Origin: Saccopteryx bilineata
Taxonomy: Eukaryota; Chordata; Mammalia; Chiroptera; Emballonuridae
Direction of reading: 5' to 3'
Length of the DNA stretch: 64,000 bases
Assembly (NCBI RefSeq): GCF_036850765.1
Contig: NC_089498.1
Location: forward strand, 68,426,305 to 68,490,304
This document shows, one piece after another, positions 35,951 to 47,029 of this stretch. The notes under the pieces were generated by a model. The model saw nothing but the letters and a program-made list of their open reading frames with translations, had not been told where the DNA came from and searched no databases. Position numbers and translations under genes: made by a program. Position 1 is the first letter of the stretch. The number at the start of each line of letters is the position of its first letter.

Positions 35951-36849
35951 AAATGTTACATCTTCTTGCTGGAGTGACACCTTTATTAATATGTAGTTTT
36001 CTTTTCTGTTCTTTATTACAGTCTTTGTTTTAAAGTCTATTTTTTTCTGAAATAAATATAGCTACACCAGCTTTCTTTTTGTTTCCATTTCCATGGACTA
36101 TCTTTCTCCATTCTTTCATATTAATTCTGTGTGTGTTCCTGCTTTTAAGTTAGTCTCTTATAGGCAGATAATAGATAGGTCTTGTTTTCTTATTCATTCA
36201 GCAACTCTGTGTTTTGGATTGGAGAATTGAGTCATTTACATTTAAAGTAATTATTGCTAACTACACACTTATTGACATTTTGTTAATTGTTTTCTGGCTG
36301 TTTTTGTAGTTTTTCCTCTCTTTTACTTCTTTGTGGTCTCATGGCTTTTTTTATAGTTATGTTTAAAGTCTTATTTTCTTTTATGTGTTTACTGTAAGTT
36401 TTTTCTTTGTGGTCACTGAAGGTTCAAAATTAACAACCTATATATAAACATTCTCTTTTATGTTGACAGATATTTAAATTTGAACACATTCTACAATTTT
36501 ACATTTTTATTCTTATCCTACATTTTATATTTTAGGCTTCCCTTAAGTAATTATCCTATTTTTAGTAAATTTTACTTCTTTTTTCTATTAACTCTTATAC
36601 TTGTTTTATAAGTGATTGATCTAGTACTTTTACCTTTTCCAGTGAGATTTTTCATTTTCTGATTATTAATTATTGCCATTTCTTTTTAGATTAAAGAATT
36701 CCTTTCAACATTTCCTGTAAAATTGGTTTAATGGTGAAGAACTCTTTTAGCTTTTGTTTATCAAGTGATCTCTCCTTCAACTAATTCTGAATGATAACTT
36801 TAAGGGGAAGAGGATTATTTACGGAAAATTTTTTTCTTTTTTCTTTCTT

Positions 36850-37230
36850 TCTTTTTTTTTTTTTTGTATTTTTCTGAAGTTGGAAATGGGGAGGCAGTCA
36901 GACAGACTGCCCTGCATGCGCCTGACCGGGACCCACCTGGCATGCCCACCAGGGGGCGATGCTCTGCCCATCTGGGGTGTTGCTCTGTTGCAACCAGAGC
37001 CATTCTAGTACCCGAGGCAGAGGCCATAGAGCCATCCTCAGTGCCCAGGCCAACTTTGCTCCAGTGGAGCCTCGACTGTTGGAGGGGAAGAGAGAGACAG
37101 AGAGGAAGGAGAGGGGGAGGAGTGGAGAAGCAGATGGGCACTTCTCCTGTGTGCCCTGGCCGGGAATCAAACCTGGGACTTCTGCACGCCAGCCAGGCCG
37201 ACGCTCTACCACTGAGTCAACTGGCCAGGG
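36850..37230 (-). mobile_element. Ves-like long SINE, antisense
   Basis: Read on the minus strand from 37230: GCCCTGGCCAGTTGACTCAG head, duplicated GGCCTGGCTGG near the head, conserved pyrimidine-rich body, GCATGCAGGGCAGTCTGTC and an A tail (T run at 36850-36865 on the plus strand). It lies in the ORF1 part of the old L1. A target duplication is obscured by T runs on both sides. Confidence 0.88.
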
Positions 37231-38822
37231 CTTTTTTTTTTCTTTAAGAACACTAAATATATCATGCCTTTCCTTTTTGGCTTTTACATTTTATCCAGAA
37301 AAAAAAAATTGCTAATGGCCCTATAAGGTTTTTCCTGTATTTTATAAATTGTTTTTCTTTTGCTGCTTTTAAGGTTTTCTCTTTTCCTAATAATTTATCA
37401 TTTAATTATCATGTGTGTTGGTGGAATTCTGTTTAGGTTCATATTATCTGGTACTCTCTGTACTTCCTGAACCTGGGTGTTTGTTTTCTTTGCCAGATCG
37501 GGGTAGTTTTCAGTCATTATTTTTTCAAATAATTGTTGTGGCTCTTCCTCTATTTTTTTTCTTCTGGCACTGCTGTAATGCTAATGTCATTATGTTTGAC
37601 ATTGCCCAATAGGTTTATTTTGCTGTGCTGTCTGGTGTGTTATAAATGCTTTGACTTTCAGCTTTTTGATTTGTACTTGACATTCTGTTTGCTATTGAAC
37701 CCCTCCACTGTAGGTTTTACTGCACTTATAATGTCTTTTTGGTAATTTTTAAATTATTTTCTACCTTTTGTTGAAATTTTCACTGTCTTCCCCCATTCTA
37801 ATTCCAATTTTGGTAACTATCTCTATGACCATTACTTTGAATTCTTATTCAGGAAGGTTGCTTATCTTCATTTCATTAAGATCTTTTTCTGGGGATTTGT
37901 ATTAGTCTTTGGCTTAAAACTTATTCTTGTTTTCCATTTTGCTTAACTTTCTGTGTTTGTGTATAAGTTTTAGGCAAAACAGCTACCCCTGCCAGTCCTA
38001 AAGAAATGGGCTTGTGTAGGAGATAATCTGTGAAACCCAGAAATGCAATCTTCTTTGCCCACCAGATCCAGGCACAAAGTGGCATCCCTTGTGTGGTCTA
38101 TGCATGCCTCAGCTTTGGTAAGGATATGGCTACAGTGCTGAATGGACAAGGCATAGCATGCTTGCACAGGCTGATTGAAGCATGCTGCGGGTAGACCATA
38201 CCCATTGCTGCTAGCAGGCTAGAGTATCAAAAATGGCACCTTCCAGCTCTTTCACCAGTAAGTTAGAATAAGATTGCAGTAGTGACACTCACTAATGCTT
38301 TCATCCACAGAGAAAGTCCCATAACTGGGTATCCCTCACGGTCTAGGTATTTTCTTAAACTTTTGTTTTTGTGCTGGATCTTAGGATGAACGCATCTAAG
38401 CATTAGCCCTTTAAGGATGGATTTTCTGTTTTTTACAGTTCTATGGTTCTCCTGGACTTAACCCCTAATGGCTTTAAAATCCAGATATTTGGAGAGTTTT
38501 GTCTTTCCAGTGCTTGACACAAGGGTTGGGATGGTTGATGTTAGGCACAATTTCTTTACTCCTTGAGGAAGACTTTTATATATTTTTTGATCCCTCTTGG
38601 TTGGAGGTTGCTGTGTGTCCATTGGGGTTCTGAGCAAGACTATCTCTGCATCTCTTACCTACCTCAATGTGTTGCTTTTATCTTTTGTTGTGGAGATGCT
38701 GTTTATCTATCTTTCAGGTTCCTTTCAAAGTAAATTGTTCCATATAAATTTGTTATATCCACAGGAGGAGTGAATTTAGTGTCTTCCTCCAGTGCCAGCT
38801 TGAACCTGACCTTCCCTAAAAT

Positions 38823-39697
38823 TATCATTTAACAGATAGTACACTTGTATTATGAAAACCTGAAGTCTCAAAGCAACTTATTCTCTAAAAGGAAATCTAT
38901 AATATAAAAAATAATCACTTGTAAAATTATCTACAAAAAGATATAAACTGCTACCTTATTTGTAATTATTGTACAGAGAACCAGACTGAAATTTGATTAC
39001 TATACATCTTTAATTATTATACAGATAAATAAAATTACATAAAAGTAAACATCAAATATGTTTGCAATCTTCTTTGGACTAAGTCCTTTAAATTCTTATA
39101 ATGAGCTACTAAATGCCAATATATAAAAGAGTGATCACAAATTTAAGAAACAATAAAATACAAGATTACAAAGCTTGGCTGTTATGTAATTTCAAAGCTG
39201 ATAAAATGATAGCCTTTGTCTTTCCACATGAACTATTTCATCACACTATAATTAGCATCTGAGGGCTTGTTTCTTCCATTATATTACATATCACTTATCA
39301 ATAAGTCTGATCTGACTTATTCACTACTGTGTCTCTAGGGTGATAAAAACTGTTTAAAATATTTGTTGATAGACATAGTAAAGGGTTATGTGTTAATACC
39401 AAAGTGTTCATTGTGTGCTTGCTTTCAGAACATTCACTCTTCCTTTACTTACACTCACAATTGTATGAGAATGATAGCACAAAATATCCTTTAAATCTTG
39501 TTGTCATGCCCCTGTGGGAAACTTGTCAGTTTTAGGCTTGACTTTTTATATACCCAGGTTCTGATTATTTTGATGGCCTACATCTCCTAATCCAATAGAA
39601 GTAAAATGTCTGCCATGTAGATTTGCTTACCAAGAGGCAAGGGCTTTCATCAAAATCCTTAGTAAAGAAAAAATTGTAAAATACTAGAAAAGGTTAC
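38823..39697. other. Unique AT-rich DNA, no gene seen
   Basis: No supported coding frame, RNA gene or transposon. Ordinary AT-rich sequence. Confidence 0.55.
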
Positions 39698-40048
39698 CAG
39701 GGGTAGTCAACCATTTTATACCTACCGTCCACTTTGTATCTCTGTTAGTAGTAAAATTTTCTAACCGCCTACTGGTACCACAGTAATGGTGATTTATAAA
39801 GTAGGGAAGTAACTTTATTTTTTAAAATTTATAAAGCAGAATTACAGCAAGTTAAAGAATATAATAATAATTACTTACCAAGTACTTTATGTCGTATTTT
39901 CGCTAAGTTTGGCAGAATAAATCTTTATAAAACAACTTATTATAGTTAAATCTATCTTTTTATTTATACTTTTGTTGCTCTGCTACCGTCCACCATGAAA
40001 GCTGGAATGCTCACTAGTGGATGGTAGGGATCAGGTTGATTACCGCTG
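39698..40048. mobile_element. Probable non-autonomous hAT-like element
   Basis: The left end CAGGGGTAGTCAACC and the complement of the right end (CAGCGGTAATCAACC) form imperfect 15-base terminal inverted repeats with two mismatches. Inverted subterminal words (TACCGTCCAC at 39723 and again at 40004; CCGCCTACTGG and CCACTAGTGAGC, TATAAAG blocks) reinforce a palindromic layout. An exact 8-bp target duplication is not visible (AAGGTTAC against GGTTATAT), so the ends may be off by a few bases. No transposase frame. Confidence 0.65.
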
Positions 40049-40542
40049 GGTTATATAGAGGACTTCTATTATACATGTAATAACAAGTATGACAGAAGTT
40101 AAGGTTTGGTTAAATTGTCACAGTAAGATTAAATTGTTTATTACTCTATAAGACTAGTGTCTTTGGTTGCTTAAAATATTTCACAGTAAAAATAACTTTT
40201 AGAAAATAGCCATTTTCTTTCTATCCTCACCCACAAAACTAGGATAAAAATGGCATAAAAAATCTTTTAAGATATTGTTTCATCTGAATCTGATCCTGAG
40301 TGATAAAGGTTTAGGTATTTTTTACCTTCACAAAACATTTTCTTAAACTATATTACTAAGATTCACAATCAAGTTTAAAAATACTGGATAAATACCATTA
40401 TTTGGTGAGTTTCAGGTACTCACATAGTTTGGCCTGGGAAGATCACTGTTATCCCAAGTACACAATCAGCCACACTGCTTGTCTTTGTACCTTGAGGTTT
40501 ACTTCTTCTACTCATTATAAGTCTTGTTATAAAATTTAAAAA
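40049..40542. other. Unique AT-rich DNA, no gene seen
   Basis: Nothing recognisable before the L1 5' start at about 40543. Confidence 0.5.
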
Positions 40543-41955
40543 AGTGGCAAGATGACGATGGAGTAGGTGGATGTACAAACTTCCACATCCCAGAACCAAA
40601 ATGTATTACAACTTAATTATTAACAACCATTATCTGAAAAAACCAACTTTGGACTAAACTAAGAGGACTCTTTAACCAAGGAACACTGAAGAAGCTACAC
40701 TGAGACTGGTAGGAAAAGTGGAAACACAGCGAGGGCTGTCCAGCTCCTGGGAGCGAATGGCAGCCTGAATAGACTCGTGTGGTAGGAAGTGAGCTTACTG
40801 GAGAGGGAAGAGTCCTGAGCCCCAGGAACAAAGCCCCAGCCTGCAGCCCCAGAACCTATAAGAAGTGTACAGACAGTATTTAGCTGTAAAACAAGTCAGG
40901 ATACTGTTTGTGAGAAAGAGACAGATTTATCAGACCCAGGATTCTTCTTAAAGGGACAGCACAGAAAACCTCTCTCATAACCACCCACCTGGGTATCCAG
41001 GGAATAGGAGAGAGGAGGGGACCAGAGCAGTGGGTAGAGAGTGTAATCTAGGAGGCATAGGGAGAAACACTTTGAAGGACAGCAATCCTAACCCCTGGGA
41101 TGAGTCACTCCCCAAATCTGAAGTAAATATTTCCCTTGGAAACAGCAATACCAGCAAAGGAAAGCAGGACACCAGCCAAACAAGCTCTCTCTCTTGGCAC
41201 ACAGAGCAGAGTCACTTAAAAGAAGGGAGCTTTTGAGACTACATTATGGAGTTTTGGGGTCCGAACTGCAGTGTCCCCACCCACACCACTGAGGGCTCAC
41301 AGGAGGGCAGGTGGTGGTGAGACATGAAGGTGTGGTTCCGTCTGCAAGGGCAGAAGCCAGCCAGCCATGACTGAGGCCAGGGCCTGAGCTCAGTCTTGCC
41401 AGGCAGGGGTGGAGGGGAGGTGCGAAAGTGGTCAGGCCCAGCTGCAGAACCGCCTGCAATCCTGCCTGTGGGGGAAGGGTTGGAGCCCCCAAAGGGGCAG
41501 AGACCTGCTGCTGAGCAAGGTTGCATGGGTACGCAGCCTCACCCCGCTGGGGGAACTGAAGCTTGAAGTCCAAAGTGTGAGTCTGCTCCTTCCACAGGGG
41601 TGGGGTGAAAGCCCTGAAACAGTCAGAGACCTGCAAATGAGCAAAGGTGCTCACCACTGCCTGTGGTGCCCAGGTTTGCACCCGGGCATGGCACATAACC
41701 CCATCCATGGGGTTGGAGTGAAGGCAGAGGCAACTGAAGCTTGTAGACCTGACATGTGATCACAGCCCCTCCTGTGGAGGAGAGGAGGAAACTTCAGTGA
41801 CAGCCTCAGTGGGCTGGCACAGGCAATGCCCATACCCAAATGCCCTAGGCAACAATGGCAGAGAGGTTGGTGGGCCTTCAGAGACCACACCTATGGAAAA
41901 CAGAGGCCACAAGTATTGGACTCCAGAGGCCAAAAACCTTCTTATACAAAGACAA

Positions 41956-43190
41956 AATGAAAAGGCAGAGAAATGCAACACAAATGAATCAAGAGAAATC
42001 CCCAGAAAAGGACCTGAATGAGTCAGAAATAACAAAATTACTGGATGCAGAGTTTAAAATAACGATTGTTAGAATGCTCAAATATCTTAAAACAATAGAT
42101 GGTCATTAAAAACACCTAACTAAAGGTATAACAAATATAAAAAAGGACATTGAAATAATAAAAAAGAATCAGTCAGAAATGACAAATACAATATCAGAAA
42201 TGAAAATCACAAGGGAAGGAATTAAAAGCAGGATGGATGAAGCTGAGGATTGAATCAGGAAGTTAGAGGATAAGATAAATGAAGGCACAGAAGCAGAGCA
42301 GAGAAAAGAAAAGAGACTCAAAAAGTCTAAGGAAACTTTCTAAGAGAGCTCTGTGACAACATGAAAAGAAATAACATCCACATCACAGGTGTTCCTGAAG
42401 AAGAAGAGAAAGAACAAGGGACAGAGACTTTGTTTAATCATATCATAGCTGAAAACTTCCCTAAATTATAGCAGGAAAAACTCTCACAAGTTCAAGAAGC
42501 ATGGAGAACTCCATTAAAGAGAAACCCAAGAAATCTACACCAAGACACATCATAATTAAAATACCAAAGATAATTGATAAAGAGAAAATATTAAAAGTGG
42601 CTAGAGAAAAAAAGGCTATCACCTACAAAGGAGCCCCTATAAGGATGACATCCAACTTCAGAACAAAAACACTTGAGATCAGAAAGAAATGGCAAAAAAC
42701 ATTTAAAATAATGCAGAACAACAGCCTACAACCAAGACTGCTTTGTCCAGCAAGGTTATAGTTTAAATTCAAGAAGAAATAAAAAAAGCCTGAACAGGCG
42801 GTGGCGCAGTGGATAGAGCATCAGACTGGGATGCAGAGGACCCAGGTTCAAGACCCCAAGGTCACCAGTTTGAGCGCGAGCTCATTTGGTTTGAGCAAAG
42901 CTCACCAGATTGGACCCAAGGTTGCTGGCTCCAGCAAGGGGTCACTCAGTCTGCTGAAGGCCTGCAGTCAAGGCACGTTTGAGAAGGCAATCAATGAACA
43001 AGTAAGATATTGCAACGTGCAATGAAAAACTAATGATTGATGCTTCTCATCTCTCTCCTTTTCTGTCTGGATGTCCCTGTCTATCCCTCTTTCTGACTCA
43101 CTCTCTGTCTCTGTAAAAAATAAATAAATAAAAATTTAAAAAAAGAAGAAATAAAAAGCTTCCCAGAAAAAATAAACAGAAAACAAAAAA
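41956..43190 (+). pseudogene. ORF1: L1 ORF1 of the older family, SINE-interrupted
   Basis: The coiled-coil portion (SEITKLLDAEFKITIVRMLK) and the RRM/C-terminal portion (TPRHIIIKIPKIIDKEKILK, TYKGAPIRMTSNFRTKTLE) are recognisable but separated by stops near 42107, 42250 and 42343. The Rhin-1-like SINE at 42788-43143 sits in the C-terminal codons. A deletion removes the end of the inter-ORF region (see 43195). Confidence 0.8.
42786..43143 (+). mobile_element. Rhin-1-like SINE in L1 ORF1
   Basis: The head GCCTGAACAGGCGGTGGCGC and GTGGATAGAGCATCAGAC, a B box CAGGTTCAAGACCCC, the long body with TTGAGCGCGAGCTCATTTGG, and a TGTCTCTGTAAAAAATAAAT tail define the family. The 14-bp duplication AGAAGAAATAAAAA at 42772-42785 and 43144-43157 flanks it. 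Confidence 0.92.
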
Positions 43191-43606
43191 CTCAAGGAAT
43201 TCACTATAATAGTAGGGGATTTCAATACCCCACTAACATCACTAGATAGATCTTTGAGAATGAAAATTAACAAAGAAACAGCAGACTTAAAGGACACACT
43301 AGATCAAGTCAAATTAATAGATATCTTCAGAACCTTTCACCCTAAAGCAGCAGAATAGTCACTCTTTTCAAGTGCTCATGGGACATTCTCTAGGATAGAA
43401 CACATGTTAGGGCACAAAAGCAGCCTCATCAAATTTAAGAAGATTGAAATCATATCGAGCACTTTCTCTGATCACAATGGCATAAAACTAGAAATCAAGC
43501 TTAACAGAAAAACTGAAAAACACTCAAACACTTGGAAACTAAATAGCATATTATTAAATAATGAATGTGTTAACAATGACATCAAAGAAGAAATTTAAAA
43601 ATTCCT
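43191..43606 (+). pseudogene. ORF2: L1 ORF2 endonuclease fragment (older family)
   Basis: The frame carries GDFNTPLTSLDRSLRMKINK, FRTFHPKAAE (then a TAG), an RIEHMLGHKSS segment where the catalytic Asp of RID is Glu, and SDHNGIKLEI. The endonuclease N-terminus is deleted: at about 43195 the text jumps from ORF1-end sequence (AAGGAATTCACTATA) into the GDFNTP region. Not functional. Confidence 0.82.
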
Positions 43607-43607
43607 A

Positions 43608-43934
43608 CATATATACTGTGGAATACTACTCAGCCATAAGAAATGATGACATCGGATCTTTTACAACAACATGGATGGACCTTGATAACATTATACTGAG
43701 TGAAATAAGTAAATCAGAAAAAAAGTAAGAACTATATGATTCCATACATAAGTGGGACATAAAAATGAGACTCAGAGAATTGGACAACAGTGTTGGGGTT
43801 ACAGGGTGGGGGAGAGGAGAGGCAGGGGGTTGGGGGAGGGGAGGGGCACAAAGAAAACCAGTTAAAAGGTGACAGAAAACAATTTTATCAATGTCACCCC
43901 ATCAAAATTAATCAAAAAAAAAAAAAGAAAAAGA
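43608..43934 (+). mobile_element. Short 5'-truncated L1 3' end
   Basis: About 310 bases of ORF2 C-terminus (TATGGAATAC-like word, AGAAATGATGACATCGG) and G-rich 3'UTR (43803-43850), ending in an A tail at about 43914-43934. Its left border matches the duplicated word AAATTCCTA; no matching copy follows its own tail, because further elements sit there. Confidence 0.8.
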
Positions 43935-43979
43935 ATGTGTCTCACGGCTAATTTAGGCAGTGAGAAGAATAGTATAAGG

Positions 43980-44290
43980 ATGCTAATTTGGTTTCTCAGG
44001 CCACATCCTGCAAAAGGGGCCCCAAGCAAATCAGTGATTTGGCTCCTCTGATTTTGCCAATTGGATTTAAAAAAAAAATAGGTCAGGAACACCCTGAAAT
44101 GGAACTAACAATACATGAGCATAAATTTAAAGGACTTTTAGATACTGGAGCTGATGTATCTGTTATTGCTAAGCTACATTGGCCTCCTTCCTGGCCCACT
44201 CATGCAGCAGCCACAGAATTACAAGGTATAGGGCAGAGTAAATCCCCTCAACAAAGTTCTAGTTTTCTACATTGGGAAGATTAAGAAAGT
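43980..44290 (+). pseudogene. pro: ERV protease remnant, class II (betaretrovirus-like)
   Basis: The fragment encodes a retroviral aspartic protease segment with the active-site triad in LLDTGADVSVI (DTG at 44141-44149) and the downstream LQGIGQSKSPQQSS flap-side segment typical of class II ERVs. The frame is open for about 98 codons (43988-44284) and then ends in a stop. There is no intact gag upstream, and the segment begins directly after an L1 A tail. It is an old, broken remnant with no functional product. Confidence 0.78.
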
Positions 44291-45186
44291 CATTCTGGAT
44301 TTTTGAAGCCTTATGTGCTCCCTGGATGGCCAGTTAATTTGTGAGGTAGAGATGTTTTGAAAAATATGGGAGCATTGCTTGTCAGTCCTAATGGTTTAGT
44401 CAGTACTCAGATGCTTGATTGGGAATTTTTACCCACCAAGGGACTAGGGAAAGAACAGCGAGGAATTCCCACCCTCATAGAAGTGGCACCCAATACCAGA
44501 AGGTGTGGATTAGGATATCAAAATTTAGCATAGGGGCCTTGGTAGCTCCTGCTACCTAAATTATGCATTGTACAGACACAATTACTGGGAAATCAGATAA
44601 TCCTGTATGGGTAGACCAATGGCCCCTTTCTCAGTAGAAACTTAGGGCAGCTGCTCAATTGGTACAAGAGCAGCTACAGCTTGGGCACATTGAATCATCT
44701 AATAGCCCATGAAATACACTTTCCTATTTTGATCTTGTTGCCTCCTGAATTATCAAGGGGCATAGGCAACCTTTATAGCTTATAGGTTTTGAGCCTCAAA
44801 ATTATTGTTGTTCTTTTTTTCAAAGGATCAACAACAATGGCTCTGGGAAACTTCCACTAAATGGCAAATCGCTCTTGCAAATCAATGGACAACTTTATAC
44901 TGAAACTTTCAACTTAAAATCAAGTCAAAGACTAGAATTATATGCCATTATCATGGCTTTTCAGCACTTGCCATATTCCTCCTTTAATCTATATACAGAC
45001 AGCAAATATTTACTTATGGTGTTTCCACTATAAAGACTACTGTCTTAGAGACAAAGGCTGATGAACTATCTCAGCAGTTCCTCCTTCTTCCAAGACTTGT
45101 ATGTCAACATAGAGCTCCATCTTTTATAGGACATACTCGAGCTCACTCCATGCTTTCTAGAGTGTTAGCACAGGGAATGCCCTTTC
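44291..45186 (+). pseudogene. pol: ERV pol remnant: RT start and RNase H piece, core RT deleted
   Basis: After the protease come pieces readable as the start of class II reverse transcriptase (about 44600-44715: VDQWPLS-like, then AAAQLVQEQLQLGHIESS). Sequence then passes, around 44715-44820, straight into what looks like the connection/RNase H part (about 44825-45150; YTDSKYLL-like at about 44991). The region holding the polymerase active site is not present, so a large internal deletion is inferred. Stops and frameshifts are frequent. A SINE at 45187-45566 interrupts the RNase H/integrase boundary. Confidence 0.68.
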
Positions 45187-45566
45187 TTTTCTTTTTTTTT
45201 TTTTTTTGTATTTTTCTGAAGTTGGAAATGGGGAGGCAGTCACACAGACTCCCGCATGTGCCTGACCGGGATCCACCCAGCACGCCTACCGGGGGGGATG
45301 CTCTGCCCATCTGTGTGGTTGCTCTGTTGCAACCAGAGCCATTCTAGCACCTAAGGTGGAGGCCACAGAGCCATCCTCAGCATCCAGGCCAACTTTGCTC
45401 CAATGGAGCCTTGGCTGCTGGAGGGAAAGAGAGAGACAGAGAGAAAAAAGAGGGGGAGGGGTGGAGAAGCAGATGGGTGCTTCTCCTGTGTGCCCTGGCC
45501 AGGAATTGAACCCAGGACTCCTGCACACCAGGCCAATGCTCTACCACTGAACAATTGGCCAGGGCC
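45187..45566 (-). mobile_element. Ves-like long SINE, antisense, inside ERV pol
   Basis: On the minus strand it begins at 45566 with GGCCCTGGCCAATTGTTCAG and shows the standard body and an A tail (T run at 45188-45207). Flanks AGGGAATGCCCTT (45172-45184) and AGGGATTCCCTTG (45568-45580) look like a diverged target duplication. The copy postdates the ERV fragment. Confidence 0.88.
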
Positions 45567-45577
45567 TAGGGATTCCC

Positions 45578-46100
45578 TTGTTGATCAAGCTACCCAAAAG
45601 AAAATTATTTGGAGCAACCATGACAGATCGAGCAATTCAATCTCATACTATTCATCACCAGAACGCTGCAGCCCAATGTAAACAGTTTCAACTTTCTTGG
45701 GAAGCGGCACGGCAGACTGAGAAATCCTGCCCAAGGGGTCCTATACTACAATCTGCCCCTTCATTTAGAGTTAACACTCCAGGACCTCTACCAGGACAAC
45801 TTTGGCAAATGGATGTTACTCATATACCTTCATTCGGCAAACAGTCCTATGTCCATGTTACAGTGGATACCTATTCTGTATTTATAGTAACATCTGTCAG
45901 AACAGGAGAGGCTGCTAAGCATTGTATAGCTCATTGACTGTATGCATTGTTCTATTATTGGATTTCCTAAATTGGTTAAACTGACAATGCTCCTGCATAT
46001 GGAGCAAAAGCATTTACTGTATTTTGTCAAACCTTTCGAATTATGTGTATCTCTTACAATCTTTAAAGTCAAGGTATTATTAAAATGTACCCAGCAAATA
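45578..46100 (+). pseudogene. pol: ERV integrase remnant, class II
   Basis: The zinc-binding N-terminus (HHQNAAAQ, then KSCPRGP in which the last Cys of the pair is missing) and the catalytic core with its first Asp (LWQMDVTHIP, Asp codon 45812-45814) are in one open frame (45578-45937). It breaks at a TGA near 45937. The second Asp region (TDNAPAYGAKAF) lies in another frame at about 45980, and the expected Glu region near 46070 is degraded. Not functional. Confidence 0.8.
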
Positions 46101-46379
46101 TTTTAAGGTCAATTGAAAAAAATTTAAAGGGGGGGAGTCATATTCTGGAACTCCTACGGGTCTACCATATCATGCTTTTTACTTAAAAAATTTAAATTTC
46201 TTTTGAATGCGGATGAACATATCTTTTTCTCCTGTAAACTACTACCTTCTTTATTTGATCCAGCTAATAATACTGTTTTGTCTTTTTCCAAATAACTCCA
46301 GATATATGGAAAAGATTTATATAGGCGGATGGGGAGTCTCAAACCCCTCAGCGAGATCTTCTGAGCATGGCTTTTAAGA

Positions 46380-46760
46380 CACCTAGAGGCAGAAAAAGCC
46401 CAATAGAGATCAGGGGAACTACCAGCTTTTAGGATATACCCTTAAAGGCTCCAATGCCCCAAAGGGGTCTCATATGATGCCATCTGGGTCCCACTTCAAT
46501 AGTGGAAAGGAAGGTCATGAGCTAAACCCTGCCAGACTTACATGCCCTTGCTGTGAGGAAACAGGGACACTGGAAGGTAGGCTTCCCCCTCGCTCCTCTG
46601 AGGGAGGGTTCAGTCTCTTCCAGCCCTGCTCCAGCCACCTATGACCTAACCTTGCCCAGAATGTGGGGGTTTGCCACTGAAGGCTGAAGGCGCTCAGGGC
46701 CATCGGCCCCATCTATGACACTGTGGATGAGCCTAAGGTATTTCTTCCAAGAAGCAGGTA
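46380..46760 (+). pseudogene. Gammaretrovirus-like gag NC/pro-border remnant
   Basis: At 46541-46590 a zinc-knuckle pattern (CPCCEE, then GHWK in the next frame) is readable only across a one-base shift, and its last Cys position is Phe. The downstream text (DTVDEP-like at about 46715) resembles the gag-pro border of class I ERVs. This lies after a class II integrase, which is not the order of any single provirus, so it is either a mosaic or a separate nested piece. Many stops; no product. Confidence 0.5.
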
Positions 46761-47029
46761 AACTGATCTCATTTGCACAAGGGCGACTTAACTAGGTCTT
46801 GCCTGAATAGTCAGGTTTTTTATTCTTCCCTCAAAGATCTCTGTTGTGGTTGTTGATAGTCCTATTTTCTGCTGCTTTGTTTAATATATAGTGTTTCCTT
46901 TATTCCTCCTACCACAATGCCCCACTCATATTTCAGGCTGAGATCTTCCTAATTTAGAGCTCTCTTTCCCCCTTTTGCCAACTTCTATTATGAATCTATG
47001 CCACCCAGCTTAGTGTATGCCAAGATGCC
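46761..47029 (+). other. Probable ERV env/3' region, unrecognisable
   Basis: This part continues from the gag/pro-like remnant to the LTR-like segment. It contains hydrophobic coding-like stretches with stops (about 46800-46920), compatible with an env end, but nothing diagnostic. It could be part of the same retroelement transcript. Confidence 0.35.

Larger units (their letters stand above)
22065..38822 (-). mobile_element. Old antisense L1 scaffold, fragmented by many nested insertions
   Basis: Read antisense, the scaffold runs from its 3' end at about 22065 (GTAAAATAAATTTCAGGTGC) through ORF2 (22650-22920, 23748-24080, 25315-26974 and 34831-36700), ORF1 (about 36700-37900) and a 5' region ending near 38822. 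Adjacent pieces are collinear across each insertion. For example, ORF2 sequence stops at 26974 and resumes at 34831 after the full-length plus-strand L1. It is heavily mutated, with no long frame left. Insertions inside it: an L1 at 22921-23745, SINEs at 22947-23343, 24081-24176, 26145-26497 and 36850-37230, the ERV/L1 chimera at 24195-25299, and the L1 at 26988-34817. Confidence 0.75.

Noticed and set aside
42801..43025. 74-codon open frame beginning MAQWIEHQTGM
   Set aside because: It lies within a Rhin-1-like SINE, and the same kind of frame recurs in the copy at 63152-63479. A SINE frame is not a gene.
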